DNA of 64,000 nucleotides from Actinophytocola sp963826035. Lineage in GTDB: Bacteria > Actinomycetota > Actinomycetes > Mycobacteriales > Pseudonocardiaceae. Numbering within the stretch: the stretch's first letter is position 1; each line of letters opens with the position of its first letter. Below the pieces are notes generated by a model, which was given only the letters and a program-made list of their open reading frames with translations, was not told the origin of the DNA and did no database searches. The DNA is taken from NCBI GenBank assembly GCA_963826035.1, contig CAWGVZ010000004.1:992001-1056000 (forward strand), in the 5' to 3' direction. Both the position numbers and the translations under genes were made by a program. Of this stretch, positions 24,640-33,818 are shown piece by piece.

Positions 24640-26784
24640 TCATGGCAGCTCCCAGATCACCGGGGCGCCGGTGGTGCCCGCCCACAGCACCGACGCCAAC
24701 GGCATGCCGTCCGGCACGGCGAACGCCGCGCACACCACGATCCGGCCGGTGGCGCCGGCCGTGTCCTGTCTCGGGGTGCAGCCGTGGTCCTCGGCGCCGC
24801 CCAGTGGGGAGACCGGCTGGTCCCGGTCGTCGAGCAGCAGCAGCCGGTCCGCCAGGTCGCCCGGTGTGACCCGTTGATCGGTCTCCACCACCGCCCGGAC
24901 CACCACCGCACGCAGGCCCGGACGGGTCAACAGCTCCGGCCCCAGGTACGCGCCCGACTCGACCACCACGTCCACCACGGCCGCGCGCACGAGCGCATCG
25001 TGGAACCGCAACGGCCGCGGAGCACCGGCCGGCACCGGCTCGCCGAGCGTGGGCGCACCGCCGCCCGCCACGGCGCCGTCGACCGGCACCCGCACGCCGA
25101 ACTGACCGAGGGCCGCGTCCGGCGGGCTCACGACCACCCCGCGGACCGGGGTGCGCACGGAGACCGCGAACGCGAGGCACCGGGCCGCCTCGGCGCCCGT
25201 GTCGAGAGTCGGCGGGACACCGCCGGCGCAGTTGGCCGGCAGCCGCGCGTCCGGCACCGGCGGGATCAGCAGGCCGCGGTCGTCGAGCAGGTAGGTGTCC
25301 TCGAGGTAGTACGGCGCCACGGCCGGCGCCCTGGCCCGCACCGACAGGTCGACCAGCACCCACCGGTACGTGTCGGTCGGCAAGGCCGACCCGGCCATCG
25401 CCTCGTCGGCTGGATCGGTCACCGAACGCACCGTCCAGTCGACGTCGGTGACCCCGTCGAACAGCCGGGTCGGCACCCCCACCTGGCCGGTGATCAGCCC
25501 GTCGGTGGCGCCGCCGGCGGACGACAGTTCCGGCCCCGGCTCCGGCGCGGGGAGCGTGAACCGCTCACCGGTGGCGGCCGCCGCACCGGCCACCGCGTCG
25601 GGCGGCATGCGGGAGCCATAGCCGACCAGCCCCGCCGCGAGCAGCACCACCACCAGCACCAACGCCAGCACAGCCGGCCGCCGACGGACCGGCGCCGACG
25701 ACGAGTCCACGGCCGGCTGCGCGGGCGGGGACGCCGGCGTCTGCGGGGCGGTGAGCACGGCGGCCCCCAGCGCGATCGCCGCCTCCGGCTGGTCGTCGAG
25801 CTGGATGGGCACCGGCAGCACCTCGCCCAGCAACTGCCCGAGCATCGGAATCCGGGCCGACCCGCCCACCAGCTGGACAGCGCTCAGCTGCCGCGCCTCC
25901 ACCCCGCAGGACAGGATGGCGCGCAGCGTGAACGCCGTGAGCCGGTCGAGATCAGGTCCGATGATCGTCTCGAGCTCACCCCGGGTGAGCGTCACGTCGG
26001 GCAGCCCGCCCGGCAGCGCCACGTCCACCTGCAGGTGCCGGGAAAGCAGCTCCTTCGCCCGCCGCACCTCCCGGCGGAACGCCGCCAGCTCCCGCAGCCG
26101 CGCCAGCTCGGTCCCGTCCTGCTCCGCCAGCCGGTCGGCCAGCCCCGGCACGGTCGTCATCAGGTGATCGACGATCCGCCGGTCGAGCTCGGCGCCGCCG
26201 AGCTCGGGGATGGCCGCGTGACCGAACAGCTCGAACCCCGTGGGCGTCCGGCGCACGACCGCCACGTCACTGGTGCCGCCGCCCAGGTCCAGCACGCCGA
26301 GCAACCCGCCGGCCGGCAGGTCGGTCGAGGCGGCCGCTCCCAGGGGTTCGGGCACCGTGCTGATCCGCGGCGCCAGACCCGCCGCCGCGGCCCGCAGGAC
26401 ACCCACCCGTGGCCGTCCCCAGCCGGCCGGGTGGGTCAGCACGAGGTGCTGCACCGGGCCGCCGGCCAGACCGGTGGCCGCCAGCAGCACCCGCGCCAGC
26501 ACCGCGCGGACCACCGTGGCCACGGGCAGCACGATGTCGCCGAGCAGCAGCTCACGTTCGTCGATCCGTGACTTGACAGCGGTCGCGAGGCGCGCCGGCT
26601 CGGCGATCGCCATCCGTAGCGCGTCCTGCCCGGCGACCAGCTGATCATCGCGGGTGAGGAAGACGGCCGAGGACATCCACGGCTCGCCGTCCACGGTCAC
26701 CAGCCGCGGCGCCCGCCCTGGCAGGTGCAGCACGGTGACCGTGTGGGAGCTGCCGAAGTCGACTACCGCGGCCGCCCCGCTCAC
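24640..26784 (-). CDS. Membrane-anchored Hsp70-like protein, paralogue 2
   Basis: Same architecture as paralogue 1: N-terminal ATPase (VDFGSSHTVTV, DLGGGTSDVAV, LVGGSARIPML), a Pro/Ala linker, one membrane helix (AVLALVLVVVLLAAGLVGY, about 375-395) and about 320 outside residues with beta-rich, cysteine-containing repeats. 714 aa; ATG 26784. Similarity to paralogue 1 is clear in the ATPase (both have LVTVDG and ISTV-EPL) but weak outside, so the outer domains probably recognise different ligands. Together they form a two-gene unit behind the 112-aa gene. Confidence 0.82.
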   Translation of the reverse strand: MSGAAAVVDFGSSHTVTVLHLPGRAPRLVTVDGEPWMSSAVFLTRDDQLVAGQDALRMAIAEPARLATAVKSRIDERELLLGDIVLPVATVVRAVLARVLLAATGLAGGPVQHLVLTHPAGWGRPRVGVLRAAAAGLAPRISTVPEPLGAAASTDLPAGGLLGVLDLGGGTSDVAVVRRTPTGFELFGHAAIPELGGAELDRRIVDHLMTTVPGLADRLAEQDGTELARLRELAAFRREVRRAKELLSRHLQVDVALPGGLPDVTLTRGELETIIGPDLDRLTAFTLRAILSCGVEARQLSAVQLVGGSARIPMLGQLLGEVLPVPIQLDDQPEAAIALGAAVLTAPQTPASPPAQPAVDSSSAPVRRRPAVLALVLVVVLLAAGLVGYGSRMPPDAVAGAAAATGERFTLPAPEPGPELSSAGGATDGLITGQVGVPTRLFDGVTDVDWTVRSVTDPADEAMAGSALPTDTYRWVLVDLSVRARAPAVAPYYLEDTYLLDDRGLLIPPVPDARLPANCAGGVPPTLDTGAEAARCLAFAVSVRTPVRGVVVSPPDAALGQFGVRVPVDGAVAGGGAPTLGEPVPAGAPRPLRFHDALVRAAVVDVVVESGAYLGPELLTRPGLRAVVVRAVVETDQRVTPGDLADRLLLLDDRDQPVSPLGGAEDHGCTPRQDTAGATGRIVVCAAFAVPDGMPLASVLWAGTTGAPVIWELP

Positions 26785-26863
26785 GAGCTACCTCGCGATA
26801 AGGCACAGCCGCTCATGGTCGACAGCCTGTCAGAGGCAAAGACCGTTAGGGAACGATATGTGG

Positions 26864-27202
26864 TTAACCCTGCTCGCGCTTCTGGCGTTCCTGGTACTCG
26901 CGCATGCGCTTGGGGTAACCGACTCGCTCCACCTCGTACAACGGCATGGAACGCTTCTTCGTGAAGTCCTGCGCCGCCGCGTAGTCGGCGATCCGCCGGC
27001 GCGTCCACTCACCGTCGTGCGCGACCAACAGAATTGTGGTGTCCGTGACATTCGTCCGGGGTTCCACGAAGGCCTCGACGCCATGGCGCTGGCTCGCCCA
27101 CTCGTCGAGATGGGAGGTGTCCTGCTTGGACGAGGCACGCAGCTGACCCTGCCCTCCCTTGCCCCCCTTGCCCTTCCTGCGCAACGAGTCGAAAACGCCC
27201 AC
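26864..27202 (-). CDS. Small basic hypothetical protein (112 aa)
   Basis: The N-terminus is GKGGKGGQGQ low complexity. The rest contains HLDEWASQRHGVEAFVEP and a conserved-looking end, YPKRMREYQERQ. Proteins of this pattern are, from memory, encoded next to lpd in many actinomycetes, sometimes misannotated as oxidoreductases; no enzyme motif is visible. GTG 27202 is the start. It is divergent from lpd and 79 bp upstream of Hsp70 paralogue 2 on the same strand. Confidence 0.75.
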   Translation of the reverse strand: MGVFDSLRRKGKGGKGGQGQLRASSKQDTSHLDEWASQRHGVEAFVEPRTNVTDTTILLVAHDGEWTRRRIADYAAAQDFTKKRSMPLYEVERVGYPKRMREYQERQKREQG

Positions 27203-27355
27203 GGCGGCTTACCTCCGAAGAAGGATGTCGTCCCTGACATTGTGCCCGTACGGCCACCTCGCAAGCCTGCCGTACGTAGTGACAAGATGGTGTGTGGTGG
27301 CGGTATCAAACCCCAGTCGCCCCCAGAGCTGCTGTCGCACGTCCGAGGAGTGCTT

Positions 27356-28738
27356 GTGACTGATACCTCCGCTGACCTGGTGATCCTTGGTGGCGGGTCG
27401 GGTGGCTATGCCTGCGCGTTCCGCGCGGCCGGACTCGGCCTGTCGGTGATCCTCGTGGAGAAGGACAAACTCGGCGGGACCTGCCTGCACCGCGGCTGCA
27501 TCCCCACGAAGGCGCTGCTGCACGCGGCCGAGGTCGCCGACCTCGCGCGCGAGGGTGACCAGTTCGGCGTCAAGTCGTCGCTCGAGGGCATCGACATCGC
27601 CGGGGTCAACTCGTACAAGGACGGTGTGGTCGGCGGTCTCTACAAGGGTCTGCAGGGTCTCGCGAAGGCCAACAAGGTCACCGTGGTCGAGGGTCAGGGC
27701 ACGTTCGTCGGGCCCAACACGGTCGAGGTGAACGGCGAGCGCTACACGGGCGCCAACGTCGTGCTGGCCACCGGCTCGTACGCCAAGAGCCTGCCCGGCC
27801 TCGAGATCGGCGGCCGGATCATCACGAGCGACCAGGCCGTGCACCTCGACTACATCCCGCAGAGCGTGGTCGTGCTCGGCGGCGGTGTGATCGGCGTCGA
27901 GTTCGCGAGCGTGTGGGCCTCGTTCGGCGCCGAGGTGACGATCGTCGAGGCGCTGCCCCGCCTGGTGCCCCTCGAGGACGAGTGGGCGTCCAAGCAGCTG
28001 GAGCGCGCGTTCCGCAAGCGCGGCATCAAGTACAAGACCGGGGTGCGGTTCACGGGCGCCGACCAGACGGACAGTAACGACAACGCAGGCGTGACCGTGT
28101 CGCTCGAGTCGGGCGAGACCATCGAGGCCGACACGCTCCTGGTGGCCGTCGGCCGCGGGCCGAACAGCGCGGGCCACGGGTACGAGGAAGCCGGCGTCAC
28201 CATGGAGCGCGGCTTCGTGCTCACCAACGAGCGGCTGCGCACCAACCTGGACAACGTCTTCGCCGTCGGCGACCTGGTGCCGGGCCTGCAGCTCGCGCAC
28301 CGCGGCTTCCAGCACGGCATCTTCGTGGCCGAGGAGATCGCGGGGCTCGCCCCGCGGCCGATCGAGGAGGCCGGCATCCCGCGGGTCACCTACTGCAAGC
28401 CCGAGGTCGCGTCGGTCGGCCTGACCGAGGCGCAGGCCAAGGAGAAGTTCGGCGGCGCCGAGACCTACACCTACGCGTTGAGCGGCAACGGCAAGAGCCA
28501 GATCCTCAAGACGGCGGGCGGCGTGAAGCTCGTCAAGGCACCCGACGGCCCGGTAGTCGGTGTGATCATGGTCGGCGAGCGGGTCGGCGAACTTGTCGGC
28601 GAAGCCCAGTTGATCTACAACTGGGAGGCTTACCCGGAGGACGTGGCACCGCTCATCCACGCCCACCCGACCCAGACCGAGGCACTCGGCGAGGCCTTCC
28701 TCGCCTTGGCCGGCAAGCCCCTCCACGTGCACGGCTAA
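27356..28738 (+). CDS. lpdA: Dihydrolipoyl dehydrogenase (E3)
   Basis: Flavoenzyme that reoxidises lipoyl groups of 2-oxoacid dehydrogenase complexes. Motifs: FAD site ILGGGSGGYACAF, redox disulfide GGTCLHRGCIP, NAD site VLGGGVIGVEF, and the C-terminal HAHPTQTEALGEA with the catalytic His-Glu pair. GTG 27356 follows GAGGAG. 460 aa. The E2 gene follows 31 bp later, so E3 and E2 form an operon. Confidence 0.94.
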   Translation: MTDTSADLVILGGGSGGYACAFRAAGLGLSVILVEKDKLGGTCLHRGCIPTKALLHAAEVADLAREGDQFGVKSSLEGIDIAGVNSYKDGVVGGLYKGLQGLAKANKVTVVEGQGTFVGPNTVEVNGERYTGANVVLATGSYAKSLPGLEIGGRIITSDQAVHLDYIPQSVVVLGGGVIGVEFASVWASFGAEVTIVEALPRLVPLEDEWASKQLERAFRKRGIKYKTGVRFTGADQTDSNDNAGVTVSLESGETIEADTLLVAVGRGPNSAGHGYEEAGVTMERGFVLTNERLRTNLDNVFAVGDLVPGLQLAHRGFQHGIFVAEEIAGLAPRPIEEAGIPRVTYCKPEVASVGLTEAQAKEKFGGAETYTYALSGNGKSQILKTAGGVKLVKAPDGPVVGVIMVGERVGELVGEAQLIYNWEAYPEDVAPLIHAHPTQTEALGEAFLALAGKPLHVHG

Positions 28739-28769
28739 TTTCGTTTAGTACCAAGGAGTCAGCGAAACC

Positions 28770-30465
28770 ATGGCGTTCTCCGTCCAGATGCCGGCGCTCG
28801 GCGAGAGTGTCACCGAAGGCACTGTCACCAGGTGGCTGAAGCAGGAAGGCGACACCGTCGAGGTCGACGAGCCGTTGCTGGAGGTGTCCACCGACAAGGT
28901 CGACACCGAGATCCCGTCGCCCGCGGCCGGCGTGCTGCGGAAGATCGTCGCCCAGGAGGACGACACGGTCGAGGTCGGCGGTGAGCTCGCGGTGATCGGC
29001 GACGGTGCCGAGGGCTCCGGCGACTCCGGCGGGGTCCGGCTCCGACTCGGCGCCTGCCGAGGAGGCCGCGCCCGAGCCGCAGGCGGAGGCTCCGGCCGAG
29101 CCCGCGCCGGCGCCGGCCGAGGAGTCCGGCGGTTCCGCCGAGGGCACCTCGGTGACCATGCCGGAGCTTGGCGAGAGCGTCACCGAGGGCACGGTCACCC
29201 GCTGGCTCAAGCAGGTGGGCGACTCGGTCGAGGTCGACGAGCCGCTGCTCGAGGTGTCCACCGACAAGGTCGACACGGAGATCCCGTCGCCGGTGGCCGG
29301 CACCGTGCTGGAGATCACGGCGGCCGAGGACGACACCGTGCAGGTCGGCGGGCAGCTCGCGGTCGTGGGTTCCGGCTCGGCCGCGCCCCCGAAGCAGGAA
29401 GCGCCGAAGCAGGAGCCGCCCAAGCAGGAGGCCCCGAAGCAGGCGCCTCCCCGCCAGGAGCCCCCGACGCAGGAGGCCAGGCCCGAGCCGAAGCCCGAGC
29501 CCGCACCCGTCGCTTCGGACAACGGTGGCCAGCCCAGTGGGGACAGCCCGTACGTGACGCCGCTGGTGCGCAAGTTGGCGGCCGAGAACAACGTCGACCT
29601 GTCCAGCGTCAAGGGCAGCGGCGTGGGCGGCCGGATCCGCAAGCAGGACGTGCTGGCCGCCGCCGAGGCGGCGAAGAAGCCGGCGCCCACCGCCGCCACG
29701 GCCCCCGCCAGGACCGCCGCACCGGCCGCGCCCGCGGCCGACCTGCGGGGCAAGACCGAGAAGATGAGCAGGCTCCGCCAGACGGTGTCGCGCCGCCTGG
29801 TCGAGTCGCTGCAGACGGCGGCGCAGCTCACCCAGGTGGTCGAGGTCGACGTCACCAAGATCGCCAAGCTGCGGTCCCGTGCCAAGACGGCGTTCGAGCA
29901 GCGGGAGGGCGTGAAGCTCACATTCCTGCCGTTCTTCGCGAAGGCCACGGTCGAGGCGCTCAAGCAGCACCCGAAGCTGAACGCGTCGATCGACGAAGAG
30001 GCCAAGGAGGTGACCTACCACGGCGCCGAGCACCTGGGCATCGCGGTGGACACCGAGCGCGGTCTGCTCACCCCCGCCATCCACAACGCGGGTGACCTGA
30101 GCGTCGCCGGTATCGCGCACAAGATCGCCGACATCGCCGAGCGCACGCGGGCGAACAAGGTCACCCCGGACGAGTTGTTCGGCGCGACGTTCAACCTCAC
30201 CAACCTGGGCAGCCAGGGCGCGCTGTTCGACACGCCGATCATCCAGCTGCCGCAGGTGGCGATCCTGGGTGTCGGGCTCGTGGTGAAGCGGCCGATCGTG
30301 GTGACCGACGCCGATGGCAACGACACCATCGCCATCCGGTCGATGATGTACCTGGCGCTGACCTACGACCACCGTCTGGTCGACGGCGCGGACGCCGGCC
30401 GGTTCCTCTCGACCGTCAAGAACCGCTTGCAGGAAGGCAACTTCGAGGGCGAGCTGGGTCTCTAG
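28770..30465 (+). CDS. sucB: Dihydrolipoamide acyltransferase (E2), with an apparent frameshift
   Basis: Core of the 2-oxoacid dehydrogenase complex, like M. tuberculosis DlaT. Lipoyl domain 1 (MPALGESVTEG, lysine in STDKVDTEIP) is read from ATG 28770. Lipoyl domain 2 with the same motifs, the peripheral-subunit-binding domain (SPYVTPLVRKLAAENNVDL) and the acyltransferase domain (active site YDHRLVDGADAGRF) are read in the next frame to 30465. The frames meet in the first Pro/Ala linker. Removing one G from the GGGG run at 29031-29034 joins them into a normal linker. An assembly error is the likeliest cause; a true mutation would cost the cell its E2 or force a start within the linker (GTG 29005). 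Confidence 0.88.
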
Positions 30466-30487
30466 TGGCCCCAACCGGGAGGCACTG

Positions 30488-31369
30488 ATGCGCATCGCGG
30501 TGGCCGGCGCGTCCGGCCTGATCGGCAGCGCGCTGGTCGACCACCTGCGCGGTGGCGACCACGAGGTGCTCCGGTTGATCCGGCGCAGTCCCGTGGCGGC
30601 CGACGAGCGGGGCTGGGACCCGCCGGCCGGCCGGCTCGACGACGGCGCGCTCGACGGTGTCGAGGCGGTCGTCAACCTCTGCGGGGCGCCCATCGCGTCG
30701 CGCCGGTGGAGCCACGCGCGCCGCCAGGTGCTGGTCGACAGCCGGGTCGAGCCGACCGAGGTGCTGGCCGCGGCGGTCGCCGAGCGGGGCATTCCCGTGC
30801 TGGTGAACGCCTCCGCCGCCGGTTACTACGGCGACAAGGGCGACCAGGTCGTCGAGGATTCGGCGCCGCGTGGCACGGGGTACCTGGCCGACCTGTGCGG
30901 CAGTTGGGAGGCGGCCACCAAGCGGGCCGACTCCGCCGCCCGCGTCGTGCGGCTGCGTACCGGACACGTGTTGGCCGCTCGCGGCGGTCTGGTCGGGATG
31001 ATGAGGCCGCTGTTCAAGCTGATGCTCGGCGGGCGGCTCGGCAACGGGCGGCAGTACATGCCGTGGATCCACGTGGCCGACCAGGTGGCGGCCATCCGGT
31101 ACGTCATCGAGCAGCCGGTGACCGGGTCGGTGAACGTGTGCTCGCCGAACCCGGTCACGAACGCCGACTTCACCCGCGAGTTGGGCCGCGCGCTCGGCCG
31201 ACCGGCGCCATGGTTCGCGCCGGCGCCGGCGATCAAGCTGGCGGTGGGCGACAGCGGCGGCGAGACGATGTTCAGCCAGCGGATGGTGCCGACCGTGCTG
31301 TCCGAGCACGGTTTCACCCACCGGCACCCCGAGCTGGCCGAGACCCTGGCCGACTTGCTCAAGCACTGA
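30488..31369 (+). CDS. TIGR01777-family NAD-dependent epimerase-like protein
   Basis: Extended SDR with the N-terminal nucleotide site VAGASGLIGSALVDHL and the family motifs VVNLCGAPI, NASAAGYYGD and YMPWIHVADQV. 293 aa. The family (human SDR39U1, E. coli YfcH) has no firm substrate. It follows sucB by 22 bp and precedes lipB, as Rv2216 does, so it may serve lipoylation or 2-oxoacid metabolism (inference from conserved order). Confidence 0.88.
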   Translation: MRIAVAGASGLIGSALVDHLRGGDHEVLRLIRRSPVAADERGWDPPAGRLDDGALDGVEAVVNLCGAPIASRRWSHARRQVLVDSRVEPTEVLAAAVAERGIPVLVNASAAGYYGDKGDQVVEDSAPRGTGYLADLCGSWEAATKRADSAARVVRLRTGHVLAARGGLVGMMRPLFKLMLGGRLGNGRQYMPWIHVADQVAAIRYVIEQPVTGSVNVCSPNPVTNADFTRELGRALGRPAPWFAPAPAIKLAVGDSGGETMFSQRMVPTVLSEHGFTHRHPELAETLADLLKH

Positions 31370-31380
31370 CGGGGACGGCG

Positions 31381-31392
31381 TAGGGTCGGCTT
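31381..31392 (+). promoter_or_regulatory. Leaderless -10 box TAGGGT before lipB
   Basis: TAGGGT is followed by 6 nt, then GTG 31393. Confidence 0.55.
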
Positions 31393-32124
31393 GTGGCACT
31401 TTCGTCCTGTCGTACGTCCAGCGAGCCCGTGACCGTTCGCGAGCTCGGAAAGATCGATTATCTGGCGGCCTGGGAGCTGCAACGCGAGCTGGCGACCGCG
31501 CGCGCGGACGAGACCGGCCCGGATCACCTGCTGCTGCTGGAGCACCCGTCGGTGTACACGGCGGGCAAGCGCACGGAGGCGGCCGAACGCCCCGACGACG
31601 GCACCCCGGTGATCGACGTGGACCGCGGCGGCAAGATCACCTGGCACGGCCCTGGGCAGCTGGTCGGGTATCCGATCGTGCGGTTGGCGGACCCGGTGGA
31701 CGTGGTGGCGTTCGTGCGCAGGCTGGAGCAGGCGCTGATCGCCGTGTGCGACCAGCTGGGCGTTGCGACCGGTCGGGTGGAGGGCCGCTCGGGCGTGTGG
31801 CTCCCGGCCACGGACACGCAGCCGGAGCGCAAGATCGCGGCCATCGGCATCCGGGTCCAGCGCGGCGTGACCATGCACGGCTTCGAGATCAACTGTGACG
31901 CCGACCTGTCGGCCTTCGACCGGATCATCCCGTGCGGCATCCGGGACGCGGGGGTGACGTCGCTGACCCGCGAACTGGGCCGGCCGGTGACGGTGGCAGA
32001 GGTCCTGCCGATCGCGGAGCAGCACGTGTTGGAGGCGCTGGAGGGCATCCTCCCGGTAGCGGATCGCTGGCTGCCCCGCTGGACCCCCACCACCCCAGGC
32101 GTCCACTTCGAACTAGCCACCTGA
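31393..32124 (+). CDS. lipB: Lipoyl(octanoyl) transferase
   Basis: Transfers octanoyl groups from acyl carrier protein to lipoyl domains. Motifs: RGGKITWHGPGQLVGYP, the catalytic Lys in ERKIAAIGIRV, HGFEINCDADL, and the nucleophilic Cys in IIPCGI. 243 aa. GTG 31393 is leaderless. It works with lipA, but the two are separated here by about 6.4 kb of accessory DNA, where M. tuberculosis has them adjacent. Confidence 0.93.
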   Translation: MALSSCRTSSEPVTVRELGKIDYLAAWELQRELATARADETGPDHLLLLEHPSVYTAGKRTEAAERPDDGTPVIDVDRGGKITWHGPGQLVGYPIVRLADPVDVVAFVRRLEQALIAVCDQLGVATGRVEGRSGVWLPATDTQPERKIAAIGIRVQRGVTMHGFEINCDADLSAFDRIIPCGIRDAGVTSLTRELGRPVTVAEVLPIAEQHVLEALEGILPVADRWLPRWTPTTPGVHFELAT

Positions 32125-32130
32125 CCCCGC

Positions 32131-32591
32131 GAGATCGCGGTACCCGCACCCGAGATCGCGGTACCCGCACCCGAGATCGCGGTACCCGCACCCGAGATCG
32201 CGGTTCCCGCACCCGAGATCGCGGTTCCCGCACTCGAGATCGCGGTACCTGCACCCGAGATCGCGCTTCCGGCACGCATGTCCCCGCTTGCGGTCCGATC
32301 GGGATCGCCCGCACGAGTGCGCCAGCCCCACCAAGCCCGCCGCCCCCGAATCAACTTGAGCCCGCGGAGCCGCCGTCAGGGGACCCACTCGTACCCGATT
32401 GCCGCCGAGTGGGCTCCGATCTGTCCCCGTTGCGCTCGACCCGAACGCCGCGCAAGTGGGGACATGCGTGCCGGAGGTGGAGACGTGCGTGCGGGAACCG
32501 CGATCTCGGGTGCAGGTACCGCGATCTCGAGTGCGGGAACCGCGATCTCGAGTGCGGGAACCGCGATCTCGAGTGCGGGAACCGCGATCTC
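32131..32591. repeat. Inverted arrays of 21-bp repeats between convergent lipB and tetR
   Basis: The left arm (32131-32277) holds seven units of GAGATCGCGGTACCCGCACC plus one base, with small variants. The right arm (32487-32591) holds five units in the opposite orientation. The unique centre has its own inverted match: GCACGCATGTCCCC near 32272 and GGGGACATGCGTGC near 32458. The whole could fold into a long hairpin. The 21-bp period equals two helical turns. It contains open frames reading a 7-residue repeat, which I regard as fortuitous. No gene is seen in 32125-32605. Confidence 0.88.
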
Positions 32592-32605
32592 GTGGGCTGT
32601 GGGTG

Positions 32606-33208
32606 TTAGGACCGGGCGCGCATGCCGGCCATTACCGTTGTGATCACTCGGGTTACCTCTACCGCTGTTTTCTTTGGTTCTGGCGAGCCCGCGATCGTCT
32701 CGGCGCCGGCGGAGAGGGCGCCGAACAGGATGCGGGCCGTCACCTCCACCGGGAGCGGCTCGATCTCCCCCGCCTCGACCAGCGACTCGACCGTCGCGCG
32801 TACGAGGCCGTAGCTGAAGTGCTCCTCGGCCTCCCGCCAGCGCTCCCAGCCCATCACCACCGGCGCCTCGTGGATCACGATCCGCTGGTACGCCGGCTCC
32901 AGGCAGACCCGCACGTACGCCCCGATGCCGGCCATGGCCCGGTCCCAGGCGCTGCCGTCGCCGTCGACCACGTTCTCCAGCCGGGCGATGGCGGCCGTTT
33001 CCACCGCGTCGAAAACCGCCTCGAACAACGCCTGCTTGCCGCTGAAGTGGTGGTACAGCGCCCCCTTGGTGACCCGGGCGCGCTTCACGATCGTGTCCAG
33101 CGACGTGGCCGCGTAACCCCGCCTGGTGAACAGCTCGAGTGCCGAATCGACCAGGGCCTGCCTGGTTGATTCGGTGTAGTCGACCCGCCTGGACCTCATT
33201 GTCACCAC
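32606..33208 (-). CDS. TetR-family transcriptional regulator
   Basis: The N-terminal DNA-binding domain is clear: RQALVDSALELFTRRGYAAT, LDTIVKRARVTKGALYHHF, then SGKQALFEAVF. The ligand domain is generic. GTG 33208 is chosen because TACGGT lies 7 nt before it (leaderless); a GTG 6 nt upstream is in frame. It is divergent from the gene at 33292, and two dyads in the gap are probable operators, so it likely represses itself and that gene. Confidence 0.9.
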   Translation of the reverse strand: MVTMRSRRVDYTESTRQALVDSALELFTRRGYAATSLDTIVKRARVTKGALYHHFSGKQALFEAVFDAVETAAIARLENVVDGDGSAWDRAMAGIGAYVRVCLEPAYQRIVIHEAPVVMGWERWREAEEHFSYGLVRATVESLVEAGEIEPLPVEVTARILFGALSAGAETIAGSPEPKKTAVEVTRVITTVMAGMRARS

Positions 33209-33237
33209 GCTCACAACCGTACGACACCTAAGCCCGA

Positions 33238-33282
33238 CATACCGGTGGTACGTTGGCGTTGTCCGACCGTACCAACGGTATG
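33238..33282. promoter_or_regulatory. Paired TetR operators
   Basis: CATACCGGTGGTACG (33238-33252) and CGTACCAACGGTATG (33268-33282) are near-perfect inverted copies of each other, and each has an internal TACC-N3-GGTA dyad. The second overlaps a TATGTT -10 box (33279-33284) for the plus-strand gene. Confidence 0.65.
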
Positions 33283-33291
33283 TTGAAAACC

Positions 33292-33816
33292 GTGGGTATG
33301 ACCCAGATCACGGCCACGAGCCGAACCGGACGGGGGAACCGATCCATGGGGTGGCACGACTTCTACCAGCGAAGAGATGCCCTGAACGCGGCGCTTGCCC
33401 GCTTCGCCGAGGGCCTGCCGTTCGCCGAGAACTCCCGCCTCGGCCGCGACGAACTGCTCCTCGCCCTGCACCACCGCTGGTCGCTGCGGCTGGCCGGGCG
33501 TGTCGAGCTGGCGGTGCACGAGGCCGAGCGCGGCGACCACGACCTGGTCGACGCGGTGGGCGCGGCCTGGCGGGCGACGGCGGCCGCCCACCCGACGCTC
33601 CGCGCGCTGCTCGACGAGCACGCGGAGGACCCGGTGCTGCGCCCGATGGTGGCCACCGAGCAGCGCATGCTCGCGTCCGCCGCCGGGCTCACCGAGCCGG
33701 GCGACGACGCCCGCGAGCGGGCCGCCATCGGGGCCGCCTTCCTTGCGCTGCAACGCAAGGAGCCGCGACGTAACCCGGTCGAGCGGCTGCTGCGCATCCT
33801 GGTGCCGTCGACATAG
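33292..33816 (+). CDS. Hypothetical protein under the divergent TetR
   Basis: Helical protein with HDFYQRRDALNAALAR near the N-terminus and repeated heptad-like Ala/Leu/Arg segments; no enzyme motif. GTG 33292 fits a leaderless -10 (TATGTT, 7 nt). ATG 33346 after GGGGGA would start at MGWHDFY and may be the conserved start. Third-position GC does not decide. It ends 2 bp from the end of the opposing 284-aa gene. The shared operator region suggests it is the main TetR target. Confidence 0.65.
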   Translation: MGMTQITATSRTGRGNRSMGWHDFYQRRDALNAALARFAEGLPFAENSRLGRDELLLALHHRWSLRLAGRVELAVHEAERGDHDLVDAVGAAWRATAAAHPTLRALLDEHAEDPVLRPMVATEQRMLASAAGLTEPGDDARERAAIGAAFLALQRKEPRRNPVERLLRILVPST

Positions 33817-33818
33817 GG

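Noticed and set aside
29005..30465. A complete E2 starting at GTG 29005 as the intended gene
   Set aside because: It would begin inside a Pro/Ala linker, and a full first lipoyl domain with its own start lies just upstream in another frame.
32131..32591. CRISPR array
   Set aside because: The units are contiguous with no spacers, orientation flips in the middle, and no cas genes are present.
32131..32600. Open frames reading 7-residue repeats through the 21-bp arrays on both strands
   Set aside because: A 21-bp repeat without stops gives open frames in several phases by chance. There is no start context, and the frames run into unrelated sequence.
33253..33291. Upstream ATG extension of the TetR-target gene
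   Set aside because: It would run through the operator and the -10 box; a start at 33292 or 33346 fits better.
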